Positions 45,650 to 58,500 of a DNA stretch of 64,000 nt are shown here, piece after piece. A program made the position numbers and the translations under genes. The notes below the pieces were generated by a model. It had not been told where the DNA came from and made no database searches. It saw only the letters and a program-made list of their open reading frames with translations. The stretch's first letter is position 1. Each line of letters starts with the position of its first letter. Origin of the DNA: Biscogniauxia marginata (lineage: Eukaryota > Ascomycota > Sordariomycetes > Xylariales > Xylariaceae); NCBI GenBank assembly GCA_022695795.1, contig MU404081.1:62001-126000 (forward strand), in the 5' to 3' direction.

Positions 45650-48600
45650 TCATCAACTAGACCTACAGAGGAACCTACAGAGAATCTCTCATGCACCTCA
45701 AATTTGGGGGTTCTAATGGTGTCTTTTTCCTGGCTAACTCTAGTTCACACATACACGCGCACTCGCTCCCGTGATGCGACTTGACGCCGAGCTTTTGGAT
45801 CGCTCTCGGTAGTATATATCACACCTACGTAGTACAACGACCAACTTCACATAGATAATTATCTTCATCTGTGCAAGGCTGGTGGGCGGCTGCATAACAG
45901 GGTCTTGCGGTTGTTTGCCGTTAGCGGGTCAGGGACGAAGCCGCAGCCGATGCGGCACACTAGGAGCAGGATGTTCATTTGATCTTCTGGAATGGGCTGG
46001 TCACGCTCGATGGGTACAGTACGTTAGTGGACACTTGCCAGCCTGGCCAGCTGAGGATCTGTCAACACGCAGGTCCTGGCCCACGAAACGCAGCCAAGTT
46101 GAGTAGTCTGCAAGTTGAGTTGAGATGTTATTACTGGCATGCCCCCTTTTTTTGTGGGGGGTTCTTCACTTGTAGGGGACTGGCGCGAGCTGCATCTTGA
46201 AATCATCAGTGACCGAGCAGAAGGCTGCAATCATAAACACCTGCATAACCGAACGGGCCTCACCTGATGCGGCCGTGTTTCCGATGAGGCGTGTGGGATG
46301 CAAGAAGCGTGCTTTAGTCTACAGGAAGGCCGTTGAGGCACGCTTCACAGCACCCACCTAACAACTAGCGCACGGTGTAAGTATGCCATACGAGTGAGAC
46401 CATCAATCTTACCGGTCGTTGTCTTAGCCTGGCTCTATCGTTGCACGTTAACGATCGGAATATTTTCGACCCTTCGAGCCAGTCAACATAGAGAGTGTCC
46501 CTCCAAGACAGCGCCGAATGGCAAATTGGTGCTTAGCTCCGACCTTTCACAGCGCTTCTCTAGCCGCCGGCGACGCCCACAGTATAAGTGAAGGTCCGGT
46601 CGTGGAGAAAGTTCTCCATATGAAATTGGATTTATGGGTCGTCCTCCTTCAACTCTCATCCAACAGGCGCGCTTGTCTGTCCAAGGTCGACGATCCAACT
46701 AACCGGAACCGGCCATAATTGTCTTGTCCTTGCTCGGCGGCGGGACCACTTTGTCAGCACTCATGCTAAATCGAGTAGCCGTCTGACGGCATATCATGCC
46801 ATTCCGTATTGTCTTTACCAGAATTCGACTGCAGCAATATAAAGCAGCTAGTGGGAAATCCAAGTAGGATAGCTCTATAGCTGCCAAGAACCGCTAGCCA
46901 GGACCTGGAGCCGCGGAAAGCTATGCTGGCCGCTCGCCGCTGGCCCGCAGCCTCAAAACCGAGCACAGACATTGCGGAGCCATCCACCACCCTTGAAGGT
47001 CTCGACTACCTACTCCACAAGCCCATGGCCATCACAGGCCATAACCCCTCTGTAATAAAGCCCTTATATTACCTATGGGTGGACGTTGGCAATTACCTAG
47101 ATATACATGACTTCATCTTGAACGTTGATCCACTTCTGGTGGAATCTCGGGTTGGATCTTGTCATTTCTTCACCAATGCTTACTTTTACGCTTAGGATGA
47201 CCAACAGCTGTGATGACTGTGACAGACAGCGCTTAATTCCCGCGTGGCCTTTCAGACATTTTTCTTCTTCTTCTTCTTCTCCTTCTTCTTGTTCCACCTG
47301 CCCCGAGCCTTATTTCGTACCAGAATCCTCAACATTGAGGTTCATTGTTGGTAAATAGTCTACTCCTATCGAACCGGCCAGCCAGCGTCGTATCCAACAT
47401 AGGTATGTTCTCGAGACAGATGCAGTCGGGGGGGCTTTCGAAGCATGACGTTACCTCGAACCTGAGCCACGCAAACTTTACGTATGTAACTCCGTGTTCA
47501 GGTCGTCGGCAACACACAGTCAAAGAAGCATTCCACAGACAATCTTGCATTTGAAAAGCCTCACTATGAGATCATACTTGTTATGGGAAGAGTTGCCGAC
47601 CCTCAAACTCGGATTGGGGGAGGAAAGCCTTGCATGAAGCGGAATCCTGCACAGCCGCCTCGCGCTTTGTAGCACAATCTCGGCCCTCTTCGCGACTGTA
47701 CACCCCAAGGACGCTAAACTCGAAGAGGCCCTGAACTTCCAGGATTCCTCAAGCCTCGCAAGAGTTAGGCATTGATAATCCAGGATTCAGATAAAGCTGA
47801 CCAACTGGAAGATAGCCCGGCGCACGGAAATGGTCTCGCTCGCTTGGACCTCCTGACCATTTCTGCCCAATAGCCCAATGGTATTCTGTAGTAAAAGGCT
47901 TTCGCGTCCTGGCCCGGAAATTATATCCAATAGCAAAGTTTGTTGCATTCTACAATGTGCTGTTGGTTGTTTTGTATGTATGCTCGGAAGCCGTCAGGAA
48001 CTGCCCACCGGTATTGGCTTATTGTAGTAGCATTCATCTAGTGCAGACTACCGTTGGTAAATCAAGTGTGCGAAGCACCAGCATAGGGGTATCCATGGGC
48101 AAAGAAGTGGAAACAAGGGCCGTCCCTTTTCTTGCTGTTATTCTTTAGCCAGATCTAGGTATCTAGCGGACGCGGACGCGGACGTTATTAGTGACAGGCG
48201 CGGGAACGAGGGCTAGGGTCCATAAGCTGGGCCCTAACGACATGTTTCAGCGGGTTTTCTCAACTGGATGCTACGCAAGCTTGCTGCATCGACACGATAG
48301 AAAGGCTGTTTTTTAACCCCCCGGCAACTGCCGCAGGGAGGGAGAACTACGTAGAAAACGAGAGGTTCCTTCAAGGCTTGATGTCTGTCGGATAGCCGGC
48401 AAGTTCTTTTGCTCCTCTCTCTCCCTCCCTCTATCTATCTATCTATCGCCCGCAGAGCTTCGAAGTCACTCACTAGGTTAGAAACAACTGCTTATCTTAT
48501 GCTCGGACCGTTCCATGGTTGGCGCTTTATTTTTCGGGGCATCTCTACCTTAGAATTTGGAAATGAGGCGTAAAGCACAAGGTCTAACCCCGGTCCGCAT

Positions 48601-51557
48601 GAGGACTGATCAGTGATCACCATGAGTGCCGCGATCATTCCTTGAAGCTGAGGCTTCCGGCATTGAGCGGTTGTCAAGCGTCAACGGTGTGGAGAAGTAG
48701 GACCAAAAAGAAGTCAGGAGATCTGAGAAAGCCGGCCTGTGCTTTGTTGTGCAATCGACTTTCGGGGGGGACTAGGGGGCCCCCCGGTTAGTTCTGCTCA
48801 GTGCTCATCTCAATTTGACCTGGGCCAACGCTGGTGCTGCTGTCTTACAACCGGAGATAATGGGCATTGTAGTCGTGGGAATGGCGAGATGAATTTGCTC
48901 GGGGGCCACAACCACATGAAAAGACAAAAAGAGACCTTAGCCAATAACCCCTCCTTCTGTCGTATTGTCCTTGTGTGGTCCGATACTGGCCGATTTGGTA
49001 ATTCTCTACAAGTAACCCTGCGATGTCACTTTTCTACTACTAGACGCTGAAGAAGGGGTCACGAAGAAAGTCTCTAGTCTCTAGCCTCAGTCTCTCGAGG
49101 AATCAAGAGGGAATCGCACCGCCATTCTTTGTAAATCAATATGTTACTTGGACAATGAGTGGATGTGTTTCTGGGCTGTAGTTGAAGATGAGGGGCTCTA
49201 GAGAGTTTCGACGAGGCTTCAAGGGCTTTGGCTCGCTAGCTCCCGTCAAATAGCAGCACGAGAACCCATAATGACGATGGTCATGGACGGTAATGGTGGC
49301 AGATAGTGGCCCATGTTGGCCCTATGCTGGCCCTATGAGAAGCGATACGGTCCGTTTTCTACAAGGGGAGCTGGCCCATGACACCCTGCTTTTCCAGCCC
49401 CTGCTCAGCAGCTAAACCCGTCAAGTGAGGGCGAAGAGTCCACAGGATTCACGTCTGGTGGAGAAAGCGACGGAGCCAAGTTCTTCGGGATCCTAACGAA
49501 ATACCTCATCGAGCGTCCTCATTCGAGCAGCTTACCCGAAGCGGATTGTCTATTACTAGACTCAAGACGTCCTTCGGCGACACTACTGGACACCGTGATG
49601 GCTCATGGGAGTCGGTTTCGAGTCCGATAGCAGGGGAGCTATTTGCTCTGCTTGCTCCATCTCTGCTATCCTGCCCGCTCCTTCGCGATGGGGTGTGATA
49701 CTATCGATATAGTTTAGGTTAGAGTAATTAACGAAAGCGCTGACAAAAGGCAGCAGAGACAGACTCAGTCGTCCCTGGGTCCCTCAAGTGGGGTTTTAGG
49801 ACTGGTAATAAGCAATCGCCAGGGCTCTCTGCTGTGGTTTTCTGCATCACCAAGTGCCCAAATTTTGTACCCATTATTGCATCTTGCTTCGCTCTGATTT
49901 GCTTTTCATCCTTCGCGCGCCCCAGTTAGACCTCGGGAGCTTCCAGTATCCCGCATTCTAGCGAGATTCAGCTTTGCAGAGCTGCGAGATCCGCCCCCCT
50001 TCGGCGGCATCTCACTCAGCGTCCAATGTGCTTTTGTGAAATAGACAACTTAGACCGCTCAAGGTGAGAGGTCCTGGTGAAACTAACGTTGATGTTTGAT
50101 AGCAAGGAGTTATAATGTTTTGTTTCCGGTTTTATTTGCTATATTTATTCTTAAACGTAGCTAAAAATTACTCCATGAGTCTTTTTTTTTCTCCCTCTTC
50201 TCTTTCCATCTTACCCGAGTCGTCTCATACAATCCGTGACCTCGACGGCTTGCCGAACGTCCGTGGCTTTCGCTTGCTTTTTTCTTATTCTTCACATTGC
50301 TGCTATTGTAAACCCTGTCTGATATGGCTAAACCCAAGGATATACCTCTCCAGTTTGTATTTTCTCTGACAAGCTAAAATCACGGTAGCATTGTGACCTC
50401 CTCCGCAAGCCAGGGCCATGAGAGAGAGCAGAAAATAACTGCCCCCCAGTCCAGCCAGCCCTTTCTAGACAAAGTCTACGCCTACCTGAATTTCATCTGT
50501 TCCCTCGAGCGGGCCCTTGTCTTGTCAGGCTTGTCATACCACATCTTATCCCTCGAGGTTACCACCACCCCCCTCTAAGTATCTCTTCTGTCATTCAGAA
50601 CCCCCCCCGGATTCAAAAAGGCACACACACATCCCTGTTGGTGCATACAAACATACATATCTATCCTACGTACCGTCTCCTCCACATGTCTGCGTCCACC
50701 ACCGTTTAGCCCTGCTTTCGCAGTGCATCTGATATCCCTATGTCGACCAGCTAGCCATTAGACTGCATTGCGGCGTCGACCTCTCCCCTCGCAACTGATC
50801 TTCCTCGATGGCAAAAGCTGGTGAGAGCCAATTCAGTCCCGCAGGTCCTGTTTGTTACGCAGTCCACCATAATCTGTCGATACTCCGGCCGTTCTCATTT
50901 ACGCCTTAGACGCAGGACGACAATTCCTATCTTTCGATGCGCCAATAAGGAAAGAATATATAAAAGTAGGAAACCCCCAAAAGGAAGACGTCCCCATACG
51001 GGAAGTATTTTCTCACTGCCTCAAGAGTGTAAGAGTTGGGCCAACTCGACAGAGACCAGGAGACCAATCCCGGGTGTTTGTTGGTTGGTGACTCCTAGGA
51101 CTCAGCCGTCTCCTCCCGCGCATGGGAATACACGAGTATACAGCTTTACTACTTGAGTCCAATAACTTACGCTTCTTCGCCATTCTCCTTTCAGAGGGTT
51201 GCCAAGCAGCCTCTTCTAGACTGTCAACGCTACTGCAGTTCCCAACCGCACGAATGCTTTTGAACTACACGGAAGACCATTGCACACCTCCTCCTACGAA
51301 CCAATTGGTTAACTGAGCATGCATGTCGTCTCCCGCCCGTAAAACTCAAAGTCGCCCAATATAGACCGGCAGATCTAGACGGTCGCTATTTTCAAATCCT
51401 CCCTCTCTGATAGGCAATTTACCGTGGTCTGGTGGAAAACCTACCATCACGTTGCTAGCAGATCTCAGACTGGACCGTGGATGCCAGTCGATGCGGCTCT
51501 AACTCACATACGCCCCTAAGAGTAGTCCTGTTTGAGCGGCTCACCTGGACGGTCACC
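45650..51557. other. 5.9-kb gene-free region upstream of the CENP-B-type gene
   Basis: Largest gap in the gene-rich half. Composition is ordinary, stops occur in all frames, and I recognise no protein. Microsatellites: TTC run at 47261-47290, CTAT run at 48431-48447, GCGGAC triplicate near 48168-48183. The last 1.5 kb (from about 50100) becomes C/T-rich with long pyrimidine tracts, consistent with a long promoter and 5' leader of the gene at 51558. An unrecognised non-coding transcript is possible. Confidence 0.45.
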
Positions 51558-53326
51558 ATGCATAACACCATGATCAGTTCCACTGGCATAGACCAGGACA
51601 ACCAGCTTGCCCACGATAATACGTACTCGAACGACCACTGGGCTGACATGAATGCTTATACCCACATGGCCATGTCGAACTATCCTGGAGACTACTACGT
51701 CCAGCCCATATCCCATGGACTGCCATCAGAGTCCCTCGGCGGACACATGGCTCCGCCGCCAGTTCCTCAGATGCACCACCATAGCAACTATTCGAATCAT
51801 CTTCCACACCCACTGATAATACCAACACAACAACATACGCATATTCCGTGGCCTAGCCTCCGGACGAATCCCTCCCAGAGTTATTCGGCACCCCCGGTGG
51901 CGATCCCACCCGCATCAGCACCTTTGAGACAGCCACCAAAATTACCCACGATAAATACGTCACAACCCAGGAGGACTCTGACTGACGAGGACCGGCGGAA
52001 AATGTGCAAGTTTCACGAGGAGAACCCAGGTATCAAGCAGACAGAGATCGGTCTTAAGTTTGGTGTCGAGAGAAGGTAGGTTTACCTATGTGCTAGAAAG
52101 AGCAGCTTCGTGCTGACTATACACACAGTACCGTGTCAAAGGTCTTGCGGAAAAAAGACCAGTACCTTAATCAGGATGATCGCAGTGGCTCCCCCATCAA
52201 GAGAAACAAGGGCAAATCCCCTCCTGACATCGAGCGCGCGCTAGCGAACTGGGTCAGGGGACAACAGAAGAAAGGTGTAGTAGTTAGCGATTATGAGATG
52301 GAAGAGAAGGCTAAAGTCTTCTGTACCGGTTCGGACAGTCCCTTGAAAGCAATCACGGCCTCCTGGATCGAGAAGTTCAAGCAGAAGCATATGATGGGTC
52401 CGGGTAAGCTGATTCGTAGAGCGTCGGAGACTGCGATTCCAGACAGCACTCGGTTGGAGACGGATTCGCCGTTGCTTTCTGCTACGCAGACCCCTGGTGG
52501 AATCTCGCCAGCTTCGCCAGCCGGCCAGGACCCGTCTCCCCGAGCTTCTTCTGCGAACGAGAGGACTGAAGGAAATGACATATCCTCCGGCTTTATGGAC
52601 TTTGAGAATAGTGGCTACAGGCACCCACACTCGCAGAGCACCACGTCCCTTTCTAGCTCCTTAACTGAACCGCCGAGCTCGACCTTCTCAGGGGGAGCCT
52701 TCAGCCCGACGTCACAATTCAACTTCTCGCCCGACCCGAATAACGGATTATTCCCCCCGGGAAATCCGAATTTCCAGCGGCCGCGAAGCCAGACCGTCCC
52801 CAACATTGAGCCCCTCGAGTACATCAACCAGCCGCAGACGAACGGCGGCGACCCCCTTACGCCCAAGTACAGCGCTTCCGGGACCGCACCATCCTCTGCC
52901 CTCGAGTCGCCCGCGCACGAGATCGCGGCTCCCTCATTTGGGCTCGACTCGGCTATCTCCCCACCGGCTCTCCACCACGCGAGTAGTAACGGCAGCCTGG
53001 CAGGGAGGTCGACCGCCTCAGGCGCAGTGTCCGCGATGGGATCCACGCCGAATTCGCCAACCCAGGAGGACGCCCGGCGGGCCGCCGACACCCTCCTGAG
53101 TTTCATGCAGCACCAGACCACAGGCTGGGTCGACCAGAACGACTACATGAGCTTCGTGCGCCTGACAGAGAAGCTCGGGCTGCAGTCACAACAGCACGGC
53201 GTTCCCAAGGTGAGCTCAGTGTCTCAGGGTCTTGGTGGCCTCTCGAGGATACCGGAAGGCGATACGGAGATGAGTAACACTTCCACCCCGCCCAGGAATA
53301 AGAGTCAGGTAGGCTTGAGTGGGTGA
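51558..53326 (+). CDS. CENP-B-type helix-turn-helix DNA-binding protein
   Basis: Exons 51558-52075 and 52129-53326 give 571 aa. A Gln/His/Pro-rich N-terminus is followed by a CENP-B N-terminal (psq-like) HTH at about 138-190 (RRTLTDEDRRKM, then TEIGLKFGVERSTVSKVL) and a CENPB/transposase-type HTH at about 205-266 (IERALANWV, then SWIEKFKQKH). The remaining 300 residues are Ser/Pro-rich and probably disordered. The 53-bp intron lies inside the first HTH and its removal restores E-R-S-T-V-S-K-V. Known relatives (fission yeast Abp1/Cbh proteins, CENP-B) derive from pogo-like transposases and bind DNA. No DDE catalytic domain follows, so this is a domesticated binding protein rather than a transposase. 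The 3' end is uncertain: CAG-GTAGGC at 53307-53315 could be a donor, removing the stop and continuing the frame from 53359. Confidence 0.8.
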
Positions 53327-55594
53327 CACTGCCCCAGGGGAATCTTTTCATGTGTAGCTCGGGACTCGAACCCGCGCCCTTGCGAAGGAGCTGATGAAGA
53401 TCGAACGTTTGAGGCGTTGCAATGTCGTTTTCTTTTCCATGCTGGGATCTGAGACCACGAAGCCCTCCGACGCATTATCTACCCGGGATAGCCGGTTCCG
53501 CACGCTCATAAACCCCCAGAGTCACCTACAAGAGGTCTCATATTCCAGCAAACCGGCAACAAAACAAAAACTAAAAAACATCGAACTTACACCTCCTCAC
53601 GCGGCAAGGAAAACACCCACGACTTATATAAACGCAAAGTCTCGCGACGCCCCCACTGCACATATCACTGTGTTTTCAATTCTTGGTTTTGTCTTTTGTT
53701 TATATAGCAGCAAAGAAAAATAACTCACCATCGTTTACGACGTCGAGTTTTGTATCACGACCTAACACCTCTTCCTCTCCCTCTTCGAAAACAAGCGCTG
53801 CACCAGATGCACATACATACATTCATACACTTCGAGACAGTCTCACGACGCTATAGGGAGGGAAAGAAGAAGAAGAAGACGACGAAGAAAGAAGGAAGGA
53901 AGGAAGGAAGGAAGGAAGGAAAGAGAACAGAAAAAAAGGGGAGGGGCGAGAGTTGGCAAGAGAAAAAAAAAGGGGGTGAGGGGGGAGAGAGAGAAAAATC
54001 GTAGGAAATGGAACAGGACTACGTCTAGGAGAAGACCAGAGAGCCCAACCGCAGCCGAAAACCCCAACTTACATCGCCAGCCAGTTCAGTCGAAATTTAC
54101 ATCACCTGCACACCAGTTATACCCGCCATTCTCACGAAAAGAAAAGGCCCGCCTCCCGAAACCAGCTTGCTTTACAACAACAGAATACCGCGCCTGATAC
54201 CGTTTCCTCTAAGCGATCCTCGTCTTCTCGCTGCCCATACAACACACTCTTTTACAACGAAGAAGAGAGGCACGGCAATGACAACGGATCTACGTCGAGG
54301 GTGATCGAAATCAAATCATCGTTACATCTTCCCTTCGTTTCTATAAACCACTATTCTTTTCCTCTTTCGAATCCCGCAACCACAAAAAGACTTTTTTCAT
54401 CCCGCTCGCGCGAAAACTCCCCCTTGTGTGGGGAGTTTTATTATTACTATTGTCTTGAATATTATAACAACATGCACACACCCCATATATATAACATATT
54501 CAGCACCGAAACTTTTGAGGGGAGGAAAACAAAAAATTTCCTTCGGCTTTTTACGTATTCCATTTTTCCATTTTTTTCCCCTTCGAATTTCGAATTTTAT
54601 TTCACTCATCCTTGTCCTTACCGCCAACCCTTTTTGGTTCAGCCTCTTGTTCTTCTCTTTCGGTTTCTGGTCGGTCGATTGATGGAAATGGTGGATAAGG
54701 AAAGGGGCAAAGGGAAAGGTATAAGGTATAAGAGGAGGGACAATCAACACTCGCTCGTCGAGGGGAAATCGAAAGAGGCATTTTCTTCAGGGGGGAGGGG
54801 GGCATTCGGTAATGGAGGCAAAAGGGAGGGGTGAAGGAAGGAAGAGGCGTGTGTTGGGAGGATTATATCGCGAAGCGAAGAAAACTTCTTTTTCTACTTG
54901 GTTGATATTTCCACCAAGTCTTCCCCTATTCCAGCATTTGGCGTTTGAACTCGGTTGGTTTGTCATTGATTTTCTTTTCTTTTTATTTCCCTTGCTTCAT
55001 GGTTTTTTGTCTGTAAATTCGCGTGTTCGTGTTTGTTCGTTTATTCTTCCCTCATCAATTATTCACTATCGAAGAGATAGGGTCAGGTCAGATGAAGCAT
55101 ATCTGGCATGCATGTGGGCAGGGCAATTAATGTCTGGGTATTACTACGACAACTACATCTGAAAGCTAAGGAGGGGATTAAAACCCTTCTCCCTTGTTTG
55201 TACGTCTCCCGTTCCCTCTATGGAAGAGGGTGGAGATATCTATGTAGTCTAAAAGCGATGTCTCAAACGAGACAGGCTACCCGCAAGCGATGAGGCGTGC
55301 TAATGGGGAAATCTTTCGTAGAAGAGACCCGAGCCGAAGCCAAAGTCAATATCAGTGGTCTGGGCGGCCGTCTGCGTTCCTGCAACATCTTTGTCAGTTC
55401 TCCGATTATCCGTATCCATGTGAAACAAGTCTGTCGCAGCCGCATATATGAAAAGCCAGCCCATGCAGGAGATCATCACGAGGCAGATGAAGAAATTGGC
55501 TTGAAACATTTTCTAACGTTTGTCTCAAATTATTTTCTTCCAAATGAATATAACGTGATTTAGGGGTATCTATCAAAGATTGTTCATTTCTATC
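53327..55594. other. 3' region of the CENP-B-type gene and intergenic DNA
   Basis: The open stretch 53359-53723 may be an additional exon (see the preceding gene). A purine tract with a GGAA microsatellite spans about 53855-54000, followed by A/C-rich and C/T-rich blocks up to 55000. No independent gene recognised. Confidence 0.4.
53885..53922 (+). repeat. GGAA microsatellite in a purine tract
   Basis: About eight tandem GGAA/GAAG units within roughly 150 bases of nearly pure A/G. Confidence 0.8.
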
Positions 55595-58500
55595 CTAACT
55601 CAACCGCTCTTCCCACAATTCGCCAATGCCCTTCTCGGCGAGTTCGGGAACGAGGCGCACAAGGAGCAACTCCAGGATCCCGTACAACAGGTGTTTGTTG
55701 CAGTAGGGGTCCGAGAAGACATCGATAATGTCGGTCTCGATCTCGGATAGGATCCTGTCCTCATCCTCGTCTTCGTGACACATGTCAGCCTGGTTGTTGC
55801 TACCGGTGCCGGTCTCTTCCAATTGCCGCTTTGAACCTAGGGTCAACGTTGCATTAGTTAGAAAACCGGGGTTTCCCCCATCAGCAAGCCGCCCGCGTGG
55901 AGCTTCCTGTCCGGTGCTCCTGCTGCTAGTAGCATTATGTGCGATGCTATTGCTGATTCTGCTGTTAAGCGGTCCGAACCGCTGGTTCGCGCTGCTCTGA
56001 GCAATACTAGGCTTTGTACTAGACCAAGGCCAAGTACTGGCGCCGTAATAAAGCCTGCCCACCCTCTTCGGAACAAGCGCCAAAAGCGCGCTAGCGCATC
56101 TGCGACGCAAGGCGGCCAGCTGCTCATCGGATGAGGGGGGTACCAAGCTGGGCGAGCCTGGGGCATTGTTAGGGAAAACGGCGGCGCGGATCGCTCGAAG
56201 AAGTGGGGGCAGGTGAGCGGGATCGAGGACGTAGGCCTGTATATGATGCGACAGCAGTCTGTGCAAAAGGTCAGTACAGTGCCATGTTGCACTACAAAGA
56301 TATTGATAAAGCAATTCCAACAAGATGTAGTATGGGGTGACGTGGGGGGGGGGGGTTCTGGGACTGGGAATAGTGCATTGTGTTAATTCTATGTGGGGTG
56401 AGTCTTTGGGGCAGCGTCAGACGTTGCACGACGTCTGCCAAAACGCGAAATCCAGGAGAAGCAGGGAACTGGAATCGTTCGGCCTTCCATGTCTTGTAAC
56501 CATGACTTCATGACTAATCCCGGTGAGTTCATCGGCGAATTGCAACCAAGCTTATAGTAGTTAATAAGACATGGTCCGACGCATAATCAAATAAAAGGAA
56601 TAGATAAAGTGAAAGCTCCAATGGTCCGTGGCGCTTAAGGACAGAGCGAGAGAGCGACGGCTTCTACCATGTGGCTTTAAGAGTCCCGTACGTGCTGAAC
56701 ATTGACTCCCACGGTACTTGATTGAGTAGCCACGATGAGTACGAAGTGACTGTGCGTCCAGAACTCTAGCGGCGATGAAGCTGCATAAGCCGACAGCAGT
56801 CTACAGCAGGCTTACGTCCTCGTTCTCCGTACGGCACCAAGAACAGATCGAACCCCCCCGAGTAAATCACGCAAATGCTATGCCCGATATGTTATGTAAC
56901 CAGGAGCTGAACGATGGCAATCTCGTATGGCAAGCACGGATAGCGTTGCACCATTTTGCGGATACCATGAGCAACGACGGGCGGCGATGATGAGGTGAAT
57001 AAGAGGCGTTGCTAAGATGGTCAAGCCTGGTAAGATCTGTCCCAAGAGGATCGAGACTGGCGTACGTAGGTACTCTCCGTACGTATCAAAGTTTCGTGTA
57101 AGCTGCAGAGGGGAGCCAAATGCCTGTGCGCACAGGGGCACAGGTATTGGGGTTAGAGGGGAGAATGTTCGCAGCGTCGTACTAGGGGTGATGAATTACT
57201 GATCGGATCCTTGGTTAATGGGAAAATCCTTGCAAGGTCCTTGTCGGGCGCGTAAACAAGGCTTGCGGATGGCTGGGCCGGGTCAGCCCCGCGCCGTTTA
57301 TCGTGCAATCGGACGAAGCATTGCCAGGGTTATCAGGTCATTGGTCAATGGGTATAGCCCTGGGATTGGGGTCTGTAAAGTAGTGTTGAACATTGTGCTT
57401 GTGGGTGTGTGGCTGTCTATCCAGTCGCAAAAGCAAAGAATTGGAGCATCGCAAGATATCGCCCTTGGTTAGTCTGGACCTGGTCCTTCTCCTAGGTCGG
57501 TGAAACTTGCCAGGCTGTGGACTACATGCCTACGGAGATTACGGCGGTGATGGGAGACTAATGCCTGCTGTTCACACTTGCGGCGGAGGCTGGTTCTCGA
57601 ATGTGAATGGAGGATACTCAGGTCCAGTGACTTGAGTTGTATGCGGTGTGATGGAGTAGGTGCTCCCAAGATGTGAAGGCAAGGAAAATGATTGGCCTAC
57701 CTATCGAGAATGCCGTCGTACGCAGCGATCTTCCCTGGCCCTCTCAGGGCTGCCCATTGCAGCATGGACAAAGCTCCACATAGCCAAGGCATGCGTGCCT
57801 CCATCTCAAGGAGGTTGCTAACACATGACCAGATATGAAAGTCGAGAATGGGAACTTTCTGTGATAGCAGGGGGGTCTCCAATGCAGCCGAAGGATGGTG
57901 GGACTTCTCTTCGGGATCGTGACTAGCCGAATCTAACGGGCGAACAAAACTAGAAGCGGAGCGTGGAGGTAACGACCACGAGAGAAGGACGATGGTGATA
58001 ATTAGGCGTATCGCGCTTACCGCAAGAAATCCCCACTGGACTACTGACCAGAAAGCTTGGTGAACAGACCAGATGTGGTTGCCTTTAGATAACGAGACTC
58101 TGGTGGTGTCTGTATCTTCTGCGGTGTTTCCCTGCCCGACCTCGGAAACCTCTGGGCTGCTTTTCCTGCGTATCAACCTTGCAAGTATGGTCAAACCTTC
58201 CCATATTAGCCATGGTTCAGACACCTTGACAGCGATGAGATTGTTGATAATGAGCTCGGAGAAGATCTGTCCGACCAGCGATGTCAAACAGTTGTTCTCG
58301 AGATCTTCAGTAGGGAGTAAGACGGCCAGAACTCCTCGCACGAGGATTTGGCGGTAAGCATTCTCGTTTTCTGCCTGCGTCTGGATGCTCTTGAGATCAT
58401 CTGGTCTAGGGACTGGACCCAAGGCTGGCAGAGGAAACATAGAATGGTAGATCTGGCGTGAATCAACCTCGGTCGGGGGTCGCACCCCGGAGCTCTTAGA

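Noticed and set aside
46394..47360. Cluster of short frames in the 5.9-kb gap
   Set aside because: Each is under 95 codons, mutually overlapping on both strands, no conserved motif and no sensible splice joining.
52241..53121. Minus-strand frames opposite the CENP-B-type gene
   Set aside because: Shadows of a GC-rich coding region; no recognisable domain or start context.
53350..53385. B-box-like GGTTCGAGTCCC on the minus strand
   Set aside because: No A-box at the right distance and no partner for the acceptor strand; lies in the possible last exon or 3' region of the CENP-B-type gene.
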